A stretch of 64,000 bases of DNA from assembly GCF_001510715.1 (NCBI RefSeq), contig NZ_LMTJ01000001.1, positions 232,471 through 296,470 of the forward strand, written 5' to 3'. Both the position numbers and the translations under genes were made by a program. This DNA is from Bacillus sp. FJAT-29814 (GTDB lineage Bacteria > Bacillota > Bacilli > Bacillales > Cytobacillaceae). The notes below the pieces were generated by a model, which saw only the letters and a program-made list of their open reading frames with translations, did not search any database and was not told where the DNA came from. Numbering within the stretch: position 1 is the stretch's first letter; every line of letters starts with the position of its first letter. Positions 8,921-17,733 of this stretch are shown here, piece after piece.

Positions 8921-10204
8921 ATGTTACTATCTCTTTTAATATTATTCATACTTTTTTTCTTACTAATCGCAACAAATATGCCAGTGGCATTTGCTTTAGG
9001 TATTTCTAGCTTAGTCTTACTTATTTTACATGATCTATCAAATATAAATCTCTTTATTACTGCATCATTTGGGGCAAGTGATTCATTTCCGCTTATAGCT
9101 ATTCCACTATTCATTTTAGCGGGAGATGTTATGAGTACGGGGGGTATCGCGAGACGATTAGTAGTATTTGCTGAAAAGCTCTTTGGCGCATTTACAGGTG
9201 GTTTGGGTATAATTACTATTATGGCAAGTTTTATTTTTGCATCCATTTCTGGTTCTGGACCTGCAACGGTTGCGGCCATTGGCGGTATAATGCTCCCGTT
9301 TATGATTAACAAGGGTTATTCAAAATCTTATGCAACATCAATTGTGTCAAGTGCTGGTTCAATGGGACCAATAGTCCCGCCAAGCATTATCTTTATCCTC
9401 TTTGGAGTCATGTCAGGAGTATCCATTGGCGGTATGTTTATTGCTGGTATTATTCCAGGAATACTCATTGCAATTGCCCTGCTAATAGTAAACTATTTTA
9501 TTAGTAAAAAAGAGGGCTTCGCCAAAGAAGAGAAAAGTAGTAGATCCGATATTCTTAAGGCTCTATATGACGCTAAGTTTGCTTTATTTGCTCCAGTTAT
9601 TGTATTAGGCGGAATATATGGAGGAATATTTACACCTACTGAAGCAGCAGTTGTTGCAGTTTTTTATGGTCTTGTTGTAAGCTTATTTGTGCATAGAGAA
9701 ATTGGTTTTAAAGATATACCAGGTATTTTTATGAATACCTCAGCGGTAAGTGGAGGCATCATGATTTTAGTCGGTGCAGCCGCATTTTTCGGACGTGTAT
9801 TATCTTTAGAACGAGTTCCGCAGTTTTTATCAGAGACGATCAGTGGATTTTCGGCTAATCCTATTGTTATTCTCATCATAATCAATTTGTTCCTGTTGCT
9901 GGTCGGTATGGTTATGGAGACGGTTTCAGCATTAATGATTTTTGTACCTTTACTGTTGCCAATAGCGGTAAATTTAGGTGTCGACCCCATGCATTTTGGG
10001 ATGATCATCTGTTTAAATCTTACCTTGGGCTTATTGACACCGCCTTTAGGGGTCAATGTTTTTATAGCCTCACGTCTTGCAGGAATATCCTTTGATCAAA
10101 CCTTTAAACATTTAGTTCCTATTTTTATTTCCTTACTCTTAGTGTTGCTTCTGGTCACATTATTTCCGCAACTTACACTATTTTTACCGGAACTTCTGAA
10201 ATAA
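8921..10204 (+). CDS. TRAP transporter large permease DctM
   Basis: A DctM-family permease of 427 aa with about 12 membrane segments and signature stretches such as SGSGPATVAAIGGIMLPFM, SSAGSMGPIVPPSI and GLLTPPLGVNVF. It is the Na+- or H+-coupled translocation subunit. A GTG at 8912 overlaps the dctQ stop, but the ATG at 8921 is 8 nt from GTGAGGAG and is preferred. It is the last intact gene of the operon, and no clear intrinsic terminator was found downstream. Confidence 0.92.
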   Translation: MLLSLLILFILFFLLIATNMPVAFALGISSLVLLILHDLSNINLFITASFGASDSFPLIAIPLFILAGDVMSTGGIARRLVVFAEKLFGAFTGGLGIITIMASFIFASISGSGPATVAAIGGIMLPFMINKGYSKSYATSIVSSAGSMGPIVPPSIIFILFGVMSGVSIGGMFIAGIIPGILIAIALLIVNYFISKKEGFAKEEKSSRSDILKALYDAKFALFAPVIVLGGIYGGIFTPTEAAVVAVFYGLVVSLFVHREIGFKDIPGIFMNTSAVSGGIMILVGAAAFFGRVLSLERVPQFLSETISGFSANPIVILIIINLFLLLVGMVMETVSALMIFVPLLLPIAVNLGVDPMHFGMIICLNLTLGLLTPPLGVNVFIASRLAGISFDQTFKHLVPIFISLLLVLLLVTLFPQLTLFLPELLK

Positions 10205-10574
10205 ATTTGGCAGTAAAAATACGATTGAGCCATTTCTACATTTTGTGACTACAGTTAATAAAGAGGGTAGGTATTATAACTATGAGGAAATTTGTCTTAT
10301 AAAACTGTTCAAAAAAGGTTGTTGAACTATTGAAAGTAAGCCCGAACTGTAAAAACAAGTATACCTTTCGGGTATGCATTACCAATAGTCATATATCACG
10401 ATTTTTTTTAATAAATATACGATTTATTTCATTTATATACTACATTCTCCATGGATTATTTTTGACCAGAAATTATTGATTTAAAATTTCATGGTTTTAA
10501 GGCTAGTTGGTCAGTTCATGTTGCGGAGGCTAGGTCGTAACATTTAATGGGTGGGAATCCCGTCAAGAAAGAAC
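10205..10574. other. Non-coding stretch after the TRAP operon
   Basis: No credible gene, RNA or transposon end was recognised. There is a loose CCCGAA...TTCGGG inverted repeat around 10342-10371 without a T-run. The composition is AT-rich in the middle. This segment leads into decayed acyl-CoA genes. Confidence 0.4.
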
Positions 10575-10718
10575 TAGCCAAGCCATCCGCTGGGTCCAGC
10601 AAGTGCCCGAGTCATGATTACCTTTATACGAATTGGAAAGAGCGGGCGGCCGTTTTGGACTTCAAGCGATTTGTGAAGGCGCAGAATGGCTAATGAAACG
10701 ATTATCGAAAGAATCTAG
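10575..10718 (+). pseudogene. Degraded thiolase C-terminus
   Basis: Read with at least two frame changes, this stretch gives the end of a classical thiolase: a GHPLG-like stretch, then SARVMIT, then GGRFGLQAICEG, and in another frame GMANETIIERI followed by TAG at 10716-10718. The order matches the family's GHPLGASGARV...GGxYGLxxxCxGGGMANAxIxE ending. The upstream part of the gene is missing. It immediately precedes the SDR at 10772, so the two were probably one operon. Confidence 0.6.
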
Positions 10719-10771
10719 AAATCCCCATTTCAATGAAACATAAAGTTAATAGTTGATAGGAGGAAGAAACG

Positions 10772-11539
10772 ATGGAACTACAAGAGTGTATATCTGTGGT
10801 CACTGGTGGAGCATCTGGATTAGGAGAAGCGACCGTCCGAAATATAGTCGCTAATGGCGGAAAAGCAGCAATTCTGGACGTATCCGTGGAAAATGGAACC
10901 CGGCTCGTTGAGGAACTAGGCCCCAATGTTTTTTTTGTTAAGACGGATGTAACAGATGAGAAGAGTGTGCAGAATGCCTTAAACGAGGTTTCTGCAACAT
11001 TTGGCGGCGTTAATTCTGTCATTAACTGTGCTGGAATCGGCAACTCGGAAAAAACTGTAAGCAAAGGGGTAGCCCATGATTTGGAGAGCTTTTCAAAGGT
11101 GATTACTATTAACCTGATAGGAACATTTAATGTTATTCGTTTAGCTGCCGAAAGAATGGTAGAGAATGTTCCAAATGAAAATGGCGAGCGGGGCGTCATT
11201 ATCAATACAGCCTCTGTTGCCGCCTTTGATGGGCAGATGGGTCAAGCGTCCTATAGCGCATCGAAAGGTGGAATTGTTGGGATGACATTGCCGATTGCTC
11301 GTGATTTAGCGGCTCATGGCATAAGAGTCGTTACGATTGCACCAGGTCTCTTCCAAACGCCATTGTATAACACGCTGCCGGAAAAGGTCATCGAGTCACT
11401 TGGAAAACAAGTTCCATTTCCGTCAAGGTTAGGGATTCCATCCGAATACGGCCATCTGGTGCAATCAATCATTGAAAATCCGATGATAAACGGTGAAACT
11501 ATCCGTTTAGATGGGGCGATTCGCATGGCTCCGAGATAA
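10772..11539 (+). CDS. Type-II 3-hydroxyacyl-CoA dehydrogenase-like SDR
   Basis: An SDR of 255 aa resembling HSD10/3-hydroxyacyl-CoA dehydrogenase type 2. It has the Rossmann motif [11 protein letters not shown], catalytic YSASK, and family stretches [20 protein letters not shown] and [16 protein letters not shown]. It would oxidise 3-hydroxyacyl-CoA to 3-oxoacyl-CoA with NAD+. An AGGAGG site precedes the ATG. Its neighbours, a thiolase and an acyl-CoA dehydrogenase, survive only as fragments, so this is the intact member of a collapsed beta-oxidation operon and may be poorly expressed. Confidence 0.87.
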   Translation: MELQECISVVTGGASGLGEATVRNIVANGGKAAILDVSVENGTRLVEELGPNVFFVKTDVTDEKSVQNALNEVSATFGGVNSVINCAGIGNSEKTVSKGVAHDLESFSKVITINLIGTFNVIRLAAERMVENVPNENGERGVIINTASVAAFDGQMGQASYSASKGGIVGMTLPIARDLAAHGIRVVTIAPGLFQTPLYNTLPEKVIESLGKQVPFPSRLGIPSEYGHLVQSIIENPMINGETIRLDGAIRMAPR

Positions 11540-11781
11540 ACATAGCATAGGATAGATACTAGAAAATATGCCGTTCCTCTAGTATCCATTGATTTGGAAA
11601 AATATAAAACTGAAATAATTTGACTTGTGGGAGAGTTCATAGGAATTCTTGCGATGACGCGAACACTGGATGTAGAGTATATCAATGAAGAATGCATCAC
11701 AATGGATGACGGCGGATGGTAGAATCACCATAGCATAAAAGAGAGCTATTCATTTCCTAATGAACAAAACCGAATGAAGGG

Positions 11782-11901
11782 AAAGCTATACTTAAAGAAC
11801 TCTCAAGTAAAGTGAAACAGCTAAGGACACAGCTACTTGCGTTCATGGAGGCGCATATTTATCCGAATGAACTGGTCTTTGAAAAAGGGATAAACCGCTA
11901 G
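11782..11901 (+). pseudogene. Acyl-CoA dehydrogenase N-terminal remnant
   Basis: A 39-codon open stretch reads ELSSKVKQLRTQLLAFMEAH then IYPNELVFEK and stops at TAG 11899-11901. This is the typical start of FadE/ACAD10-like acyl-CoA dehydrogenases. Nothing of the remaining ~360 residues is present. Together with the thiolase relic and the intact hydroxyacyl-CoA dehydrogenase it indicates decay of a beta-oxidation operon. Confidence 0.55.
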
Positions 11902-11933
11902 AAAAATCCCTGAGTAATTTCGCCTATAATATT

Positions 11934-11986
11934 AAGTGCCAGGCACCATCCAGAAAAATGGAAGATGCCTGGCACTTCTTTTTTTT
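11934..11986 (+). repeat. Dispersed GTGCCAGGCACC hairpin repeat, copy 1 (terminator-like)
   Basis: AAGTGCCAGGCACCATC pairs with GATGCCTGGCACTT, followed by CTTC and a long T-run. Copies 2 and 3 lie at 15830 and 33617. The dispersed, conserved palindrome suggests a small interspersed repeat that doubles as an intrinsic terminator. Confidence 0.75.
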
Positions 11987-12040
11987 AATTTATGTAGCAA
12001 ATAATTACCTTGAGTCCATTTCCACTATTTGATATTTAAA

Positions 12041-12049
12041 TGATATAAT
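12041..12049 (+). promoter_or_regulatory. Extended -10 promoter
   Basis: TGATATAAT fits the TGnTATAAT extended -10 element. A -35 region is weak (TTCCAC at about 12020). It is well placed for the small gene at 12075. Confidence 0.45.
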
Positions 12050-12074
12050 AAAAAGACAGTGAGCTGAACTACTC

Positions 12075-12221
12075 ATGTCTGCATTGAAAAAGGAAGAAGT
12101 TTTAAGCCAGTTTTATGACCTTATCGATTCCGTGTCCAGTGAGGAAAAAATGGGACTCGCCAGAAAACTTAGAAAGATTAAAGAAAATGTAGAAAAATTA
12201 TTAGAACAAGCAGAAGATTAA
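12075..12221 (+). CDS. Small hypothetical helical protein
   Basis: A 48-aa open frame, rich in Lys and Glu, predicted to form two helices (SQFYDLIDSVSSEEKMGLAR, then KLRKIKENVEKLLEQ). It is preceded by an extended -10 promoter and follows a terminator repeat, so it looks like an independent unit. The ribosome-binding site is weak. I do not recognise the family. Its position next to two pseudogenes means it could itself be a relic. Confidence 0.45.
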   Translation: MSALKKEEVLSQFYDLIDSVSSEEKMGLARKLRKIKENVEKLLEQAED

Positions 12222-12272
12222 GCGTTTTATAGACATGTATTTAGCTTGATAATCGGTTCCTTTCCATTGTGA

Positions 12273-12968
12273 ATATTGAAAGACAATTGAAAAACCCTGC
12301 CCGACTTCTTTCCGGCAAGCACGAACAATATCTGCCGCGAATTTTGTTCGCTCTCCTAGATCCCCGCCATACTCATCATTACGCTTGTTCGTTACTTCCC
12401 AAAAAAATTAATCAATTAAGTATCTATGCGCTCCATGCAACTCAATTCCGTCAAAGCCGATGTGCCTCGCATTTGATGCAGCTTCGGCGTATGTATCAAT
12501 CATTTCAGTGACTTCTTCTTTCGTCAAAGCATATATTTTCTCATTTCTGACGTCTCTTAAAGTATATCCAGACGGACTTACAGGAGGTGAATCAATATTT
12601 GGTTCACTGCCTGCTTTTCGTGCCGCTCTGACATGCCATAATTGTGGGATGATTTTGCCACCTGCTTGGTGGACTTCATTCACTACATTTGCCCAGCCAT
12701 TTAGAGCGTCCACTCCATAGAAACGGGGAATATCGGGGCTCATTACTGCAGCTGGGTGGTTAATCGCTGTTCCTTCCGTAATGATGAGCCCAATTCTATT
12801 CTCAGCACGTTTGCGGTAATATTGTGCAACATTTTCCCCTGGGACACCATTTGGCGAAAACATTCTTGTCATTTGGGCCATCACTAACCGGCTTGCTAAC
12901 ATTTTATTTCCAAACGGTACGGATTGAAATAAAGTATGACCTGCGAACTTTTGATCCAAAGAGAGCAC
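12273..12968 (-). pseudogene. Truncated, frameshifted Old Yellow Enzyme (NADH:flavin oxidoreductase)
   Basis: The open part (12408-12968, 186 aa) is a clear OYE N-terminal half: MLASRLVMAQMTR, GLIITEGTAI, QLWHVRAARK and the HGAH active-site region. After HGAHRYLID the frame stops, but translation in another frame continues the family sequence (GDLGERTKFAADIVRACRKE, then VGQGFSI) to about 12273. The C-terminal half of the flavin barrel is missing. The FMN- and NADPH-binding parts cannot be complete, so the product is inactive. The start has a typical upstream GGAAG-type site. Confidence 0.85.
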
Positions 12969-13263
12969 TTCCTTCCATAAATTTGATTTATCCTGTTTCT
13001 TAAATTCTAAACTTTCATTCTACAAATATAAACTGATAAGTCCTACTTATTTATCTGCTGAAAAAGATCTTATTATAATCCACGTTATTTCATAAAAATG
13101 TTGGATTTTGTCATTTTATTGGAAGGATTTTTCCGGGGATTTATTGAAAATGTTTAACTAAGATTAGACTGAAATTTACGAAATAATTATTAGTCTTGGC
13201 TAATCAAGGAGGGGGACCGTAAAATAACGAGATTAATGAATAATTAGAAAGTGTGGGAATAGC

Positions 13264-14202
13264 ATGTATTGTCGAAATTGCGGAAATCAAATAGGGGAAC
13301 AGGATTCTTTTTGTTCACACTGCGGTCATTCTACTACACCAGCAAATGTTGACGGAGGATCTCAGTATGAGAAAGACCACTCTGCAGAAGAAATATTGCC
13401 GGATGCAGATTTTAAAGAAGCATTCGTGGGTAAAAACTATCCCTATTTCTTTAATAAGTGGAGCAAAATCAAAGAGAAAGATCGTAAGAGAGGTTGGAAT
13501 TGGGCGATATTCTTTCTAGGGCCATTCTGGTTTGGATATCGCAAAATGTATCTTTACGTTGCTTATTTCGCTATTATATACTTTTTAATTGATCTTTTCC
13601 TTTATCTAATGGAATACCAATTTTCGGAGGAAAATTATTACTTTGATTCTACAGTAAATTTTCTGGTATTCCCGGTAAGTATCTTTTTTGCCATGTTTGG
13701 AAACTATTTTTACCTTAAACATACAAACAGGAATATAGAAAAGGTTAATCTTATGCCCTTTACCGATGAGCAAAAGAAAACATGGTTAAAAAGAAAAGGA
13801 GGAAGAAGTTGGGGAGGGGTATTTATATCCCTGTTAATCCTATTTGGGTATGGAATAACGACAGCACTATTACTTCCGACAAACGTGGACCAAATTCTTA
13901 CTATTAAAAATGGATCATTTTACGAATATCCGACAACCACAATAGGTGAGGAATTCGATAAATTTTTTACTGACCCACATTGGGAATATGTCACGTCGGA
14001 CACACCATATGATGTCGTACGCTTTACCGGCATTGCAGACCGGGAAGGTGACGATGTTGAGGTCATGATTGACTTTATTATTACAGACGATTCATTTGAT
14101 ATCCATTCAGGAAAAGTTAACGGCGAAAAGATGTCTGAGGATGATATAGGCTATTTAATAGAGGCAGTTTTTACTTCAAATGATGATGAAATCATTAATT
14201 AA
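13264..14202 (+). CDS. Zinc-ribbon membrane protein (DUF2628-like)
   Basis: A 312-aa protein beginning with a zinc ribbon (CRNCGNQIGEQDSFCSHCG, residues 3-21), then a cytoplasmic linker. A GWNWAIFFLGPFWFGYRKMY membrane entry typical of DUF2628-family proteins follows, then two or three further membrane segments and a ~95-residue C-terminal domain after the last one (~residues 195-217). The function is unknown. It is monocistronic, has a weak ribosome-binding site at its ATG, and is followed by a good terminator. Confidence 0.75.
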   Translation: MYCRNCGNQIGEQDSFCSHCGHSTTPANVDGGSQYEKDHSAEEILPDADFKEAFVGKNYPYFFNKWSKIKEKDRKRGWNWAIFFLGPFWFGYRKMYLYVAYFAIIYFLIDLFLYLMEYQFSEENYYFDSTVNFLVFPVSIFFAMFGNYFYLKHTNRNIEKVNLMPFTDEQKKTWLKRKGGRSWGGVFISLLILFGYGITTALLLPTNVDQILTIKNGSFYEYPTTTIGEEFDKFFTDPHWEYVTSDTPYDVVRFTGIADREGDDVEVMIDFIITDDSFDIHSGKVNGEKMSEDDIGYLIEAVFTSNDDEIIN

Positions 14203-14336
14203 TGATTAAATCTAAACTGGCGACAGGTTCAGAAGGGTGTATTTTCTAGTAAATTTATTGAAAACTTGAAGAAAATACTTTAGCTCAATGGTTAACCTGT
14301 TACGCAAAGGATATTAATACAATTAAATTCAAACAT

Positions 14337-14377
14337 AAAAGGGAAGTATGATCATATTGTTCAGCTTCCCTTTTTAT
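14337..14377 (+). terminator. Intrinsic terminator after the zinc-ribbon gene
   Basis: AAAAGGGAAG pairs perfectly with CTTCCCTTTT (14365-14374) around an 18-nt loop, followed by TTTTTAT. The A-rich left side makes it usable from the other strand as well. The rest of 14203-14549 holds no recognisable gene. Confidence 0.8.
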
Positions 14378-14549
14378 ATTGGACATTTTTTTTCGTCAAA
14401 ACCCGGACAACTACCAACTTTAATTTTCTGAAATTTAATATCGTAATTAACAATTGCTGAAAAAAAGACACTCTTCGACACTCGTAATATCTTATAATGG
14501 AAATATCTAGATACTATTTCCCACAAGTTACATAAGGAGATGTTTCGAT

Positions 14550-15784
14550 TTGCTATATGTGTCGCCTTCAAAGATTGCTAGTTATTTTTATCATGAATGT
14601 GAACGGTATTTATATTATCATTCGCTGCCAAAGAGCAGGAAATATGAGTTTGATATACCATGAGAGATTATCGAAAATCAGCATGGCAGCACAGCGATTA
14701 TGACTGGGGGGATTGCTTGGGAAGAGCGGGTAGTCACGGAGCACCTGGGAGCAGATGTTGTCATCGGGCATGGTACGACCGCTTTGGCTAACCGCTACAT
14801 TGGCTTTGATGAATTGCTGCAGGAGTTGAAAGCGCCCCGTAAGCGGTATATTTACCAACCGACTTTTTCGATACCGGATCGATTTTATCAGAAGTACAAG
14901 ATTGATAAGAATCAAATTGTGTTCTCGGATTGCCGACCGGATTTGATAGAATGCATTCCTGGAGAGTCCGGTTATTCGTTCCGGATCATTGATGTAAAGG
15001 CATCGGAAGTGTTGAAAGTGTCACACCGGGTGCAAACGGCACTTTATGCGATGATTTTGCAATCGATACTTGAAGAGCATCAAATCCCAGGCCAGGTGAT
15101 GTTAGATGAGACCGGTGTTTGGTTGTTTGAAGAAACAGTCCCTCAATATAGCTCAGTTCAAAATCTAATCCCGTATTTGGAAGATTTCTTGATTGATAAA
15201 TTAACAGCACTACCTGCACAGGAATTGCACGAGGTGTTCTGGCATCTAGATTACCGTTGTGAATGGTGTAGCCTTTATGATTATTGTTTGCAAAATGCAA
15301 GAGACGAGAAGCACGTTTCCTTGCTGCCATATCTGTCCAATCATGCCTCCCGGTTCATTCGTGAACAGGGGTTTCCTTTGACCATTAGCGAGTTTGCAAG
15401 TTTTATAGAAGATAAGGAACAACTGAAGCTGTTGGAAAAAAGTCCAAGCCTAAAGAGTCGGATACTGAGAATAGATAAGCAGTTGGACTCCCTGAAAAAA
15501 GGCGAACTCATCCAGTACGGAAGTCTGGCGACGGATATGCCTGTCGGAGAAAACATTCGGTTAATCTTGAGTGTTCAGCGTGATCAAGTGTCCGGAAAAG
15601 TGATAGCCACGTCTATTTACAGGATTAGCGGGCAGGAGTTATTTGGGAGCAAATCGGAGAAATCTTATTTTATTGCCGAATCACTGGACTAGGAGCCGCT
15701 GACATCTATGTTGGCGGAACCCGTGCAAGGTGTTTGTTGAAAATTTTTCAATATGATGAGTGGGCTTTTTCGGAGATGGAATAA
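14550..15784 (+). pseudogene. Broken RecB-type PD-(D/E)XK nuclease/helicase
   Basis: From a TTG at 14550, with AAGGAG 9 nt upstream, the frame reads SPSKIASYFYHECERYLYYH, the start of a large bacterial RecB-like nuclease/helicase. An in-frame TGA at 14661-14663, where DIPWEII would be expected, interrupts it. The same frame then runs on to 15692 with nuclease features (FSDCRPDLIE, FRIIDVKA as the D...(D/E)xK core, and a Cys cluster CEWCSLYDYC). The helicase half is gone except perhaps a short piece in the next frame (VGGTRARCLLKIFQYDEW, ending 15784) that resembles a helicase TRA motif. A nonsense mutation plus an internal deletion make this a pseudogene. The 330-aa part from ATG 14700 could still be translated. 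Confidence 0.72.
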
Positions 15785-15829
15785 CACTGGTCGCCGTAAT
15801 CGTTTAATAATAAAAATTTTACAAAGAAA

Positions 15830-15890
15830 AGGTGCCAGGCACCATCCAGATTATCGGATGATGCCTGGCACTTCTTATTTTTAAGAGCCA
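15830..15890 (+). repeat. Dispersed GTGCCAGGCACC hairpin repeat, copy 2
   Basis: AGGTGCCAGGCACCATCC pairs with GGATGATGCCTGGCACTTCT, followed by TATTTTT. It is the best-preserved copy of the repeat also seen at 11934 and 33617, and acts as a likely terminator. Confidence 0.75.
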
Positions 15891-15964
15891 GGATAATCTT
15901 GAATTTCAGTTACCTTATAGCTATTATGATATACCTCGGATTATTCCTGCCTTGCGCGCCCCCC

Positions 15965-16027
15965 TTAGAGAGAACCGTCTATTGCTTGCTGGATAGGAGA
16001 TGTGACTGCATGTTCGGTCTTTTTTGA
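15965..16027 (+). repeat. Relic of a Hol_Tox antitoxin/terminator region
   Basis: AGAGAACCGTCTATTGCTTG and TGTGACTGCATGTTCGGTCT followed by a T-run match the region downstream of the intact holin-like toxin gene at 33342 (GGGAACCGTCTATTGCTGG, then the CATGTTTGGTC terminator arm). No toxin frame remains here, and the left terminator arm is eroded. It appears to be the end of a decayed copy of the same module. Confidence 0.55.
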
Positions 16028-16081
16028 TTTGTTCAGTACGTTTTAAGGTATCAAAAGAAGATTTAGATTTTTAAAAATAGG

Positions 16082-16133
16082 TTGATTTTTCAGAATCTAG
16101 GCATTATTATTTAATGTATAGTTGTATATACAA
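16082..16133 (+). promoter_or_regulatory. Sigma-A promoter with GntR/HutC-type operator
   Basis: TTGATT (16082-16087), 17 bp, then TATTAT (16105-16110), followed by the perfect palindrome TTGTATATACAA (16122-16133) where a repressor would block the polymerase. HutC-subfamily GntR regulators bind such GTnTAnAC-type palindromes, and a regulator of this class is the second gene of the unit. A near-identical 15-nt stretch recurs at 29920. Confidence 0.7.
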
Positions 16134-16151
16134 TGAAAAAGGAGGTCTCGG

Positions 16152-16895
16152 ATGAAATTACTAGGAAGGGTTGCTGTAGTAACAGGCGGAGCCAAAGGAA
16201 TAGGTAAAGCCGTAAGTATGTTGTTTGCAGAAGAAGGGGCTGCCGTGGTTATAGCGGACCTTGATGAGGAAACGGGCAAGAGAGTTGTGGATGAACTTGC
16301 AGCCAATGGGCATAAATCCGCTTTTGTAAAAACGGACGTAGCAGACGAAGAGTGCGTCAAAGCTCTAGTCGAAGCTTCAGTCGATACTTTTGGAAAGCTT
16401 GATATTATGATTGCGAATGCTGGTATTGCAGAAACCATTCCGATACATAACCTGTCTCTCGAAACCTGGAATCGCACCATTGATGTGAATTTAACCGGGG
16501 TATTCCTTACAAACAAATATGCAATAAAACAAATGCTGTCTCAAGGGCATGGGGTCATTGTCAATACAGCCTCGATGCTTGGTCATATTGGCAGAAAAGG
16601 AGTCACTTCCTATACCGCATCCAAAGGAGGAGTGGCCAATTTAACCAGGACCTTGGGAGTAACTTACGCCAGTAAAGGGATACGAGTTAATGCCGTTTGC
16701 CCGGGTTATATCGATACAGACTTAATCCGGAATAAATCTCCTGAGGAGTTTGAAGAGTTAATCCGATTACATCCGATTGGCCGCTTAGGGCAGCCGGAGG
16801 AAATCGCCAAAACTATTCTTTTTCTAGCAAGTGACGATTCTTCATTTATTTGTGGAGCTAATTTAATGGTGGATGGAGGTTTTACCGCTCAATAA
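16152..16895 (+). CDS. SDR-family dehydrogenase
   Basis: A classical SDR of 247 aa: TGGAKGIGKAVS cofactor motif, NAGIAE, catalytic NTASMLG Ser and YTASK, and a C-terminal GANLMVDGGF. It most resembles glucose/3-oxoacyl reductase-type SDRs. An AAGGAGG site precedes the ATG. It is the first gene behind the palindromic operator and is followed by its presumed regulator, so it probably oxidises the sugar- or polyol-like substrate of this island. Exact specificity is unknown. Confidence 0.87.
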   Translation: MKLLGRVAVVTGGAKGIGKAVSMLFAEEGAAVVIADLDEETGKRVVDELAANGHKSAFVKTDVADEECVKALVEASVDTFGKLDIMIANAGIAETIPIHNLSLETWNRTIDVNLTGVFLTNKYAIKQMLSQGHGVIVNTASMLGHIGRKGVTSYTASKGGVANLTRTLGVTYASKGIRVNAVCPGYIDTDLIRNKSPEEFEELIRLHPIGRLGQPEEIAKTILFLASDDSSFICGANLMVDGGFTAQ

Positions 16896-16936
16896 TAAAA
16901 ATGGTGCTAATAAAACAGAATGAAAGGGTTTACGAT

Positions 16937-17671
16937 ATGGAAAAAATGAAAACCTTTGTTAATACTCAAATGCCAATCTATATTCAAATATCTCATGACA
17001 TCCGAAGCCAAATTGTAAGCGGCAACTATAAACAGGATGAGAAAATTCCAACCGAGGATGAAATTGTAGTCAAGTACGGCGTCTCTCGAATGACAGCCAG
17101 AAATGCTGTAACCGAATTAGTGAAGGATGGGTTAGTTTATCGCGTCCAAGGTAAAGGAGCGTTTGTAGGAAATGTAAAATTAAAACGAAGCCTCAATAAA
17201 ATAACAGGGTTTCACCAGGATATGCTCGAAATTGGCCTGCACCCAAGATCAAAACTACTAGAATTCCAAAAAAGAGCCCCTACAGACAAAGAGTGCCAAA
17301 AGTTAGCCATCCGTAAAATTAATAGAGTCTTCTCCATCAAGCGGATCAGATATATTGATGATATTCCCTATGGTTTTCAGGAATTAGTCATACCCGAATA
17401 TCAGGTCCCAGAATTAGCCTCAGTCGATCTCGAACATCAATCGTTCTATTCCTACTTAGAAAATATCGACAAGCCCATAAAAAATGCCGAACAGCAAATG
17501 GAAGCGGTCATGAACGACCAAGTAGCGAAAATACTGGGTATTTCAGAAAGCATTCCGTACTTCTCTTTTGAAAGAATTTCCTACCTTCATGATGGAAATC
17601 CAGTAGAGCTGTTGCACTCTTTTTTCAGAGGAGATAAATTCTCCTACACGATCAGTCTTTCCAGCGAATAA
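16937..17671 (+). CDS. GntR-family (HutC/UTRA) transcriptional regulator
   Basis: A 244-aa regulator with an N-terminal winged helix-turn-helix (PIYIQISHDIRSQIVSGNYK, EDEIVVKYGVSRMTARNAV) and a C-terminal UTRA effector domain (~residues 80-240). Members repress catabolic operons until a sugar phosphate or similar metabolite binds. An ATG at 16901 gives a longer frame, but AAAGGG lies 9 nt before the ATG at 16937. It probably binds TTGTATATACAA at 16122 and so controls its own operon. A stem-loop follows its stop codon. Confidence 0.88.
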   Translation: MEKMKTFVNTQMPIYIQISHDIRSQIVSGNYKQDEKIPTEDEIVVKYGVSRMTARNAVTELVKDGLVYRVQGKGAFVGNVKLKRSLNKITGFHQDMLEIGLHPRSKLLEFQKRAPTDKECQKLAIRKINRVFSIKRIRYIDDIPYGFQELVIPEYQVPELASVDLEHQSFYSYLENIDKPIKNAEQQMEAVMNDQVAKILGISESIPYFSFERISYLHDGNPVELLHSFFRGDKFSYTISLSSE

Positions 17672-17673
17672 CG

Positions 17674-17697
17674 GAGCCCTATTTTTCAAAAGGGCTT
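17674..17697 (+). promoter_or_regulatory. Stem-loop after the regulator gene
   Basis: GAGCCCT pairs with AGGGCTT around a 10-nt loop, followed by CTTAAAAAAT rather than a T-run. It may be a weak attenuator separating the regulator from the structural genes. Confidence 0.4.
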
Positions 17698-17733
17698 CTT
17701 AAAAAATAGAAACACAGAGAGGGGAATCTTACT

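Noticed and set aside
10501..10720. Group II intron or IS end
   Set aside because: The GTGGGAATCCCGTC stretch first looked intron-like, but the following bases translate as a thiolase C-terminus with frameshifts, and no reverse transcriptase or domain V hairpin was found.
11641..11709. Short frame MTRTLDVEYINEECITMDDG as a small gene
   Set aside because: Only 22 codons, no convincing ribosome-binding site and no recognisable family; it sits in a decay zone.
14700..15692. Intact stand-alone nuclease gene
   Set aside because: The same frame continues upstream with clear family sequence across a TGA, the proper ribosome-binding site belongs to the TTG at 14550, and the helicase part is missing, so pseudogene is the better call.
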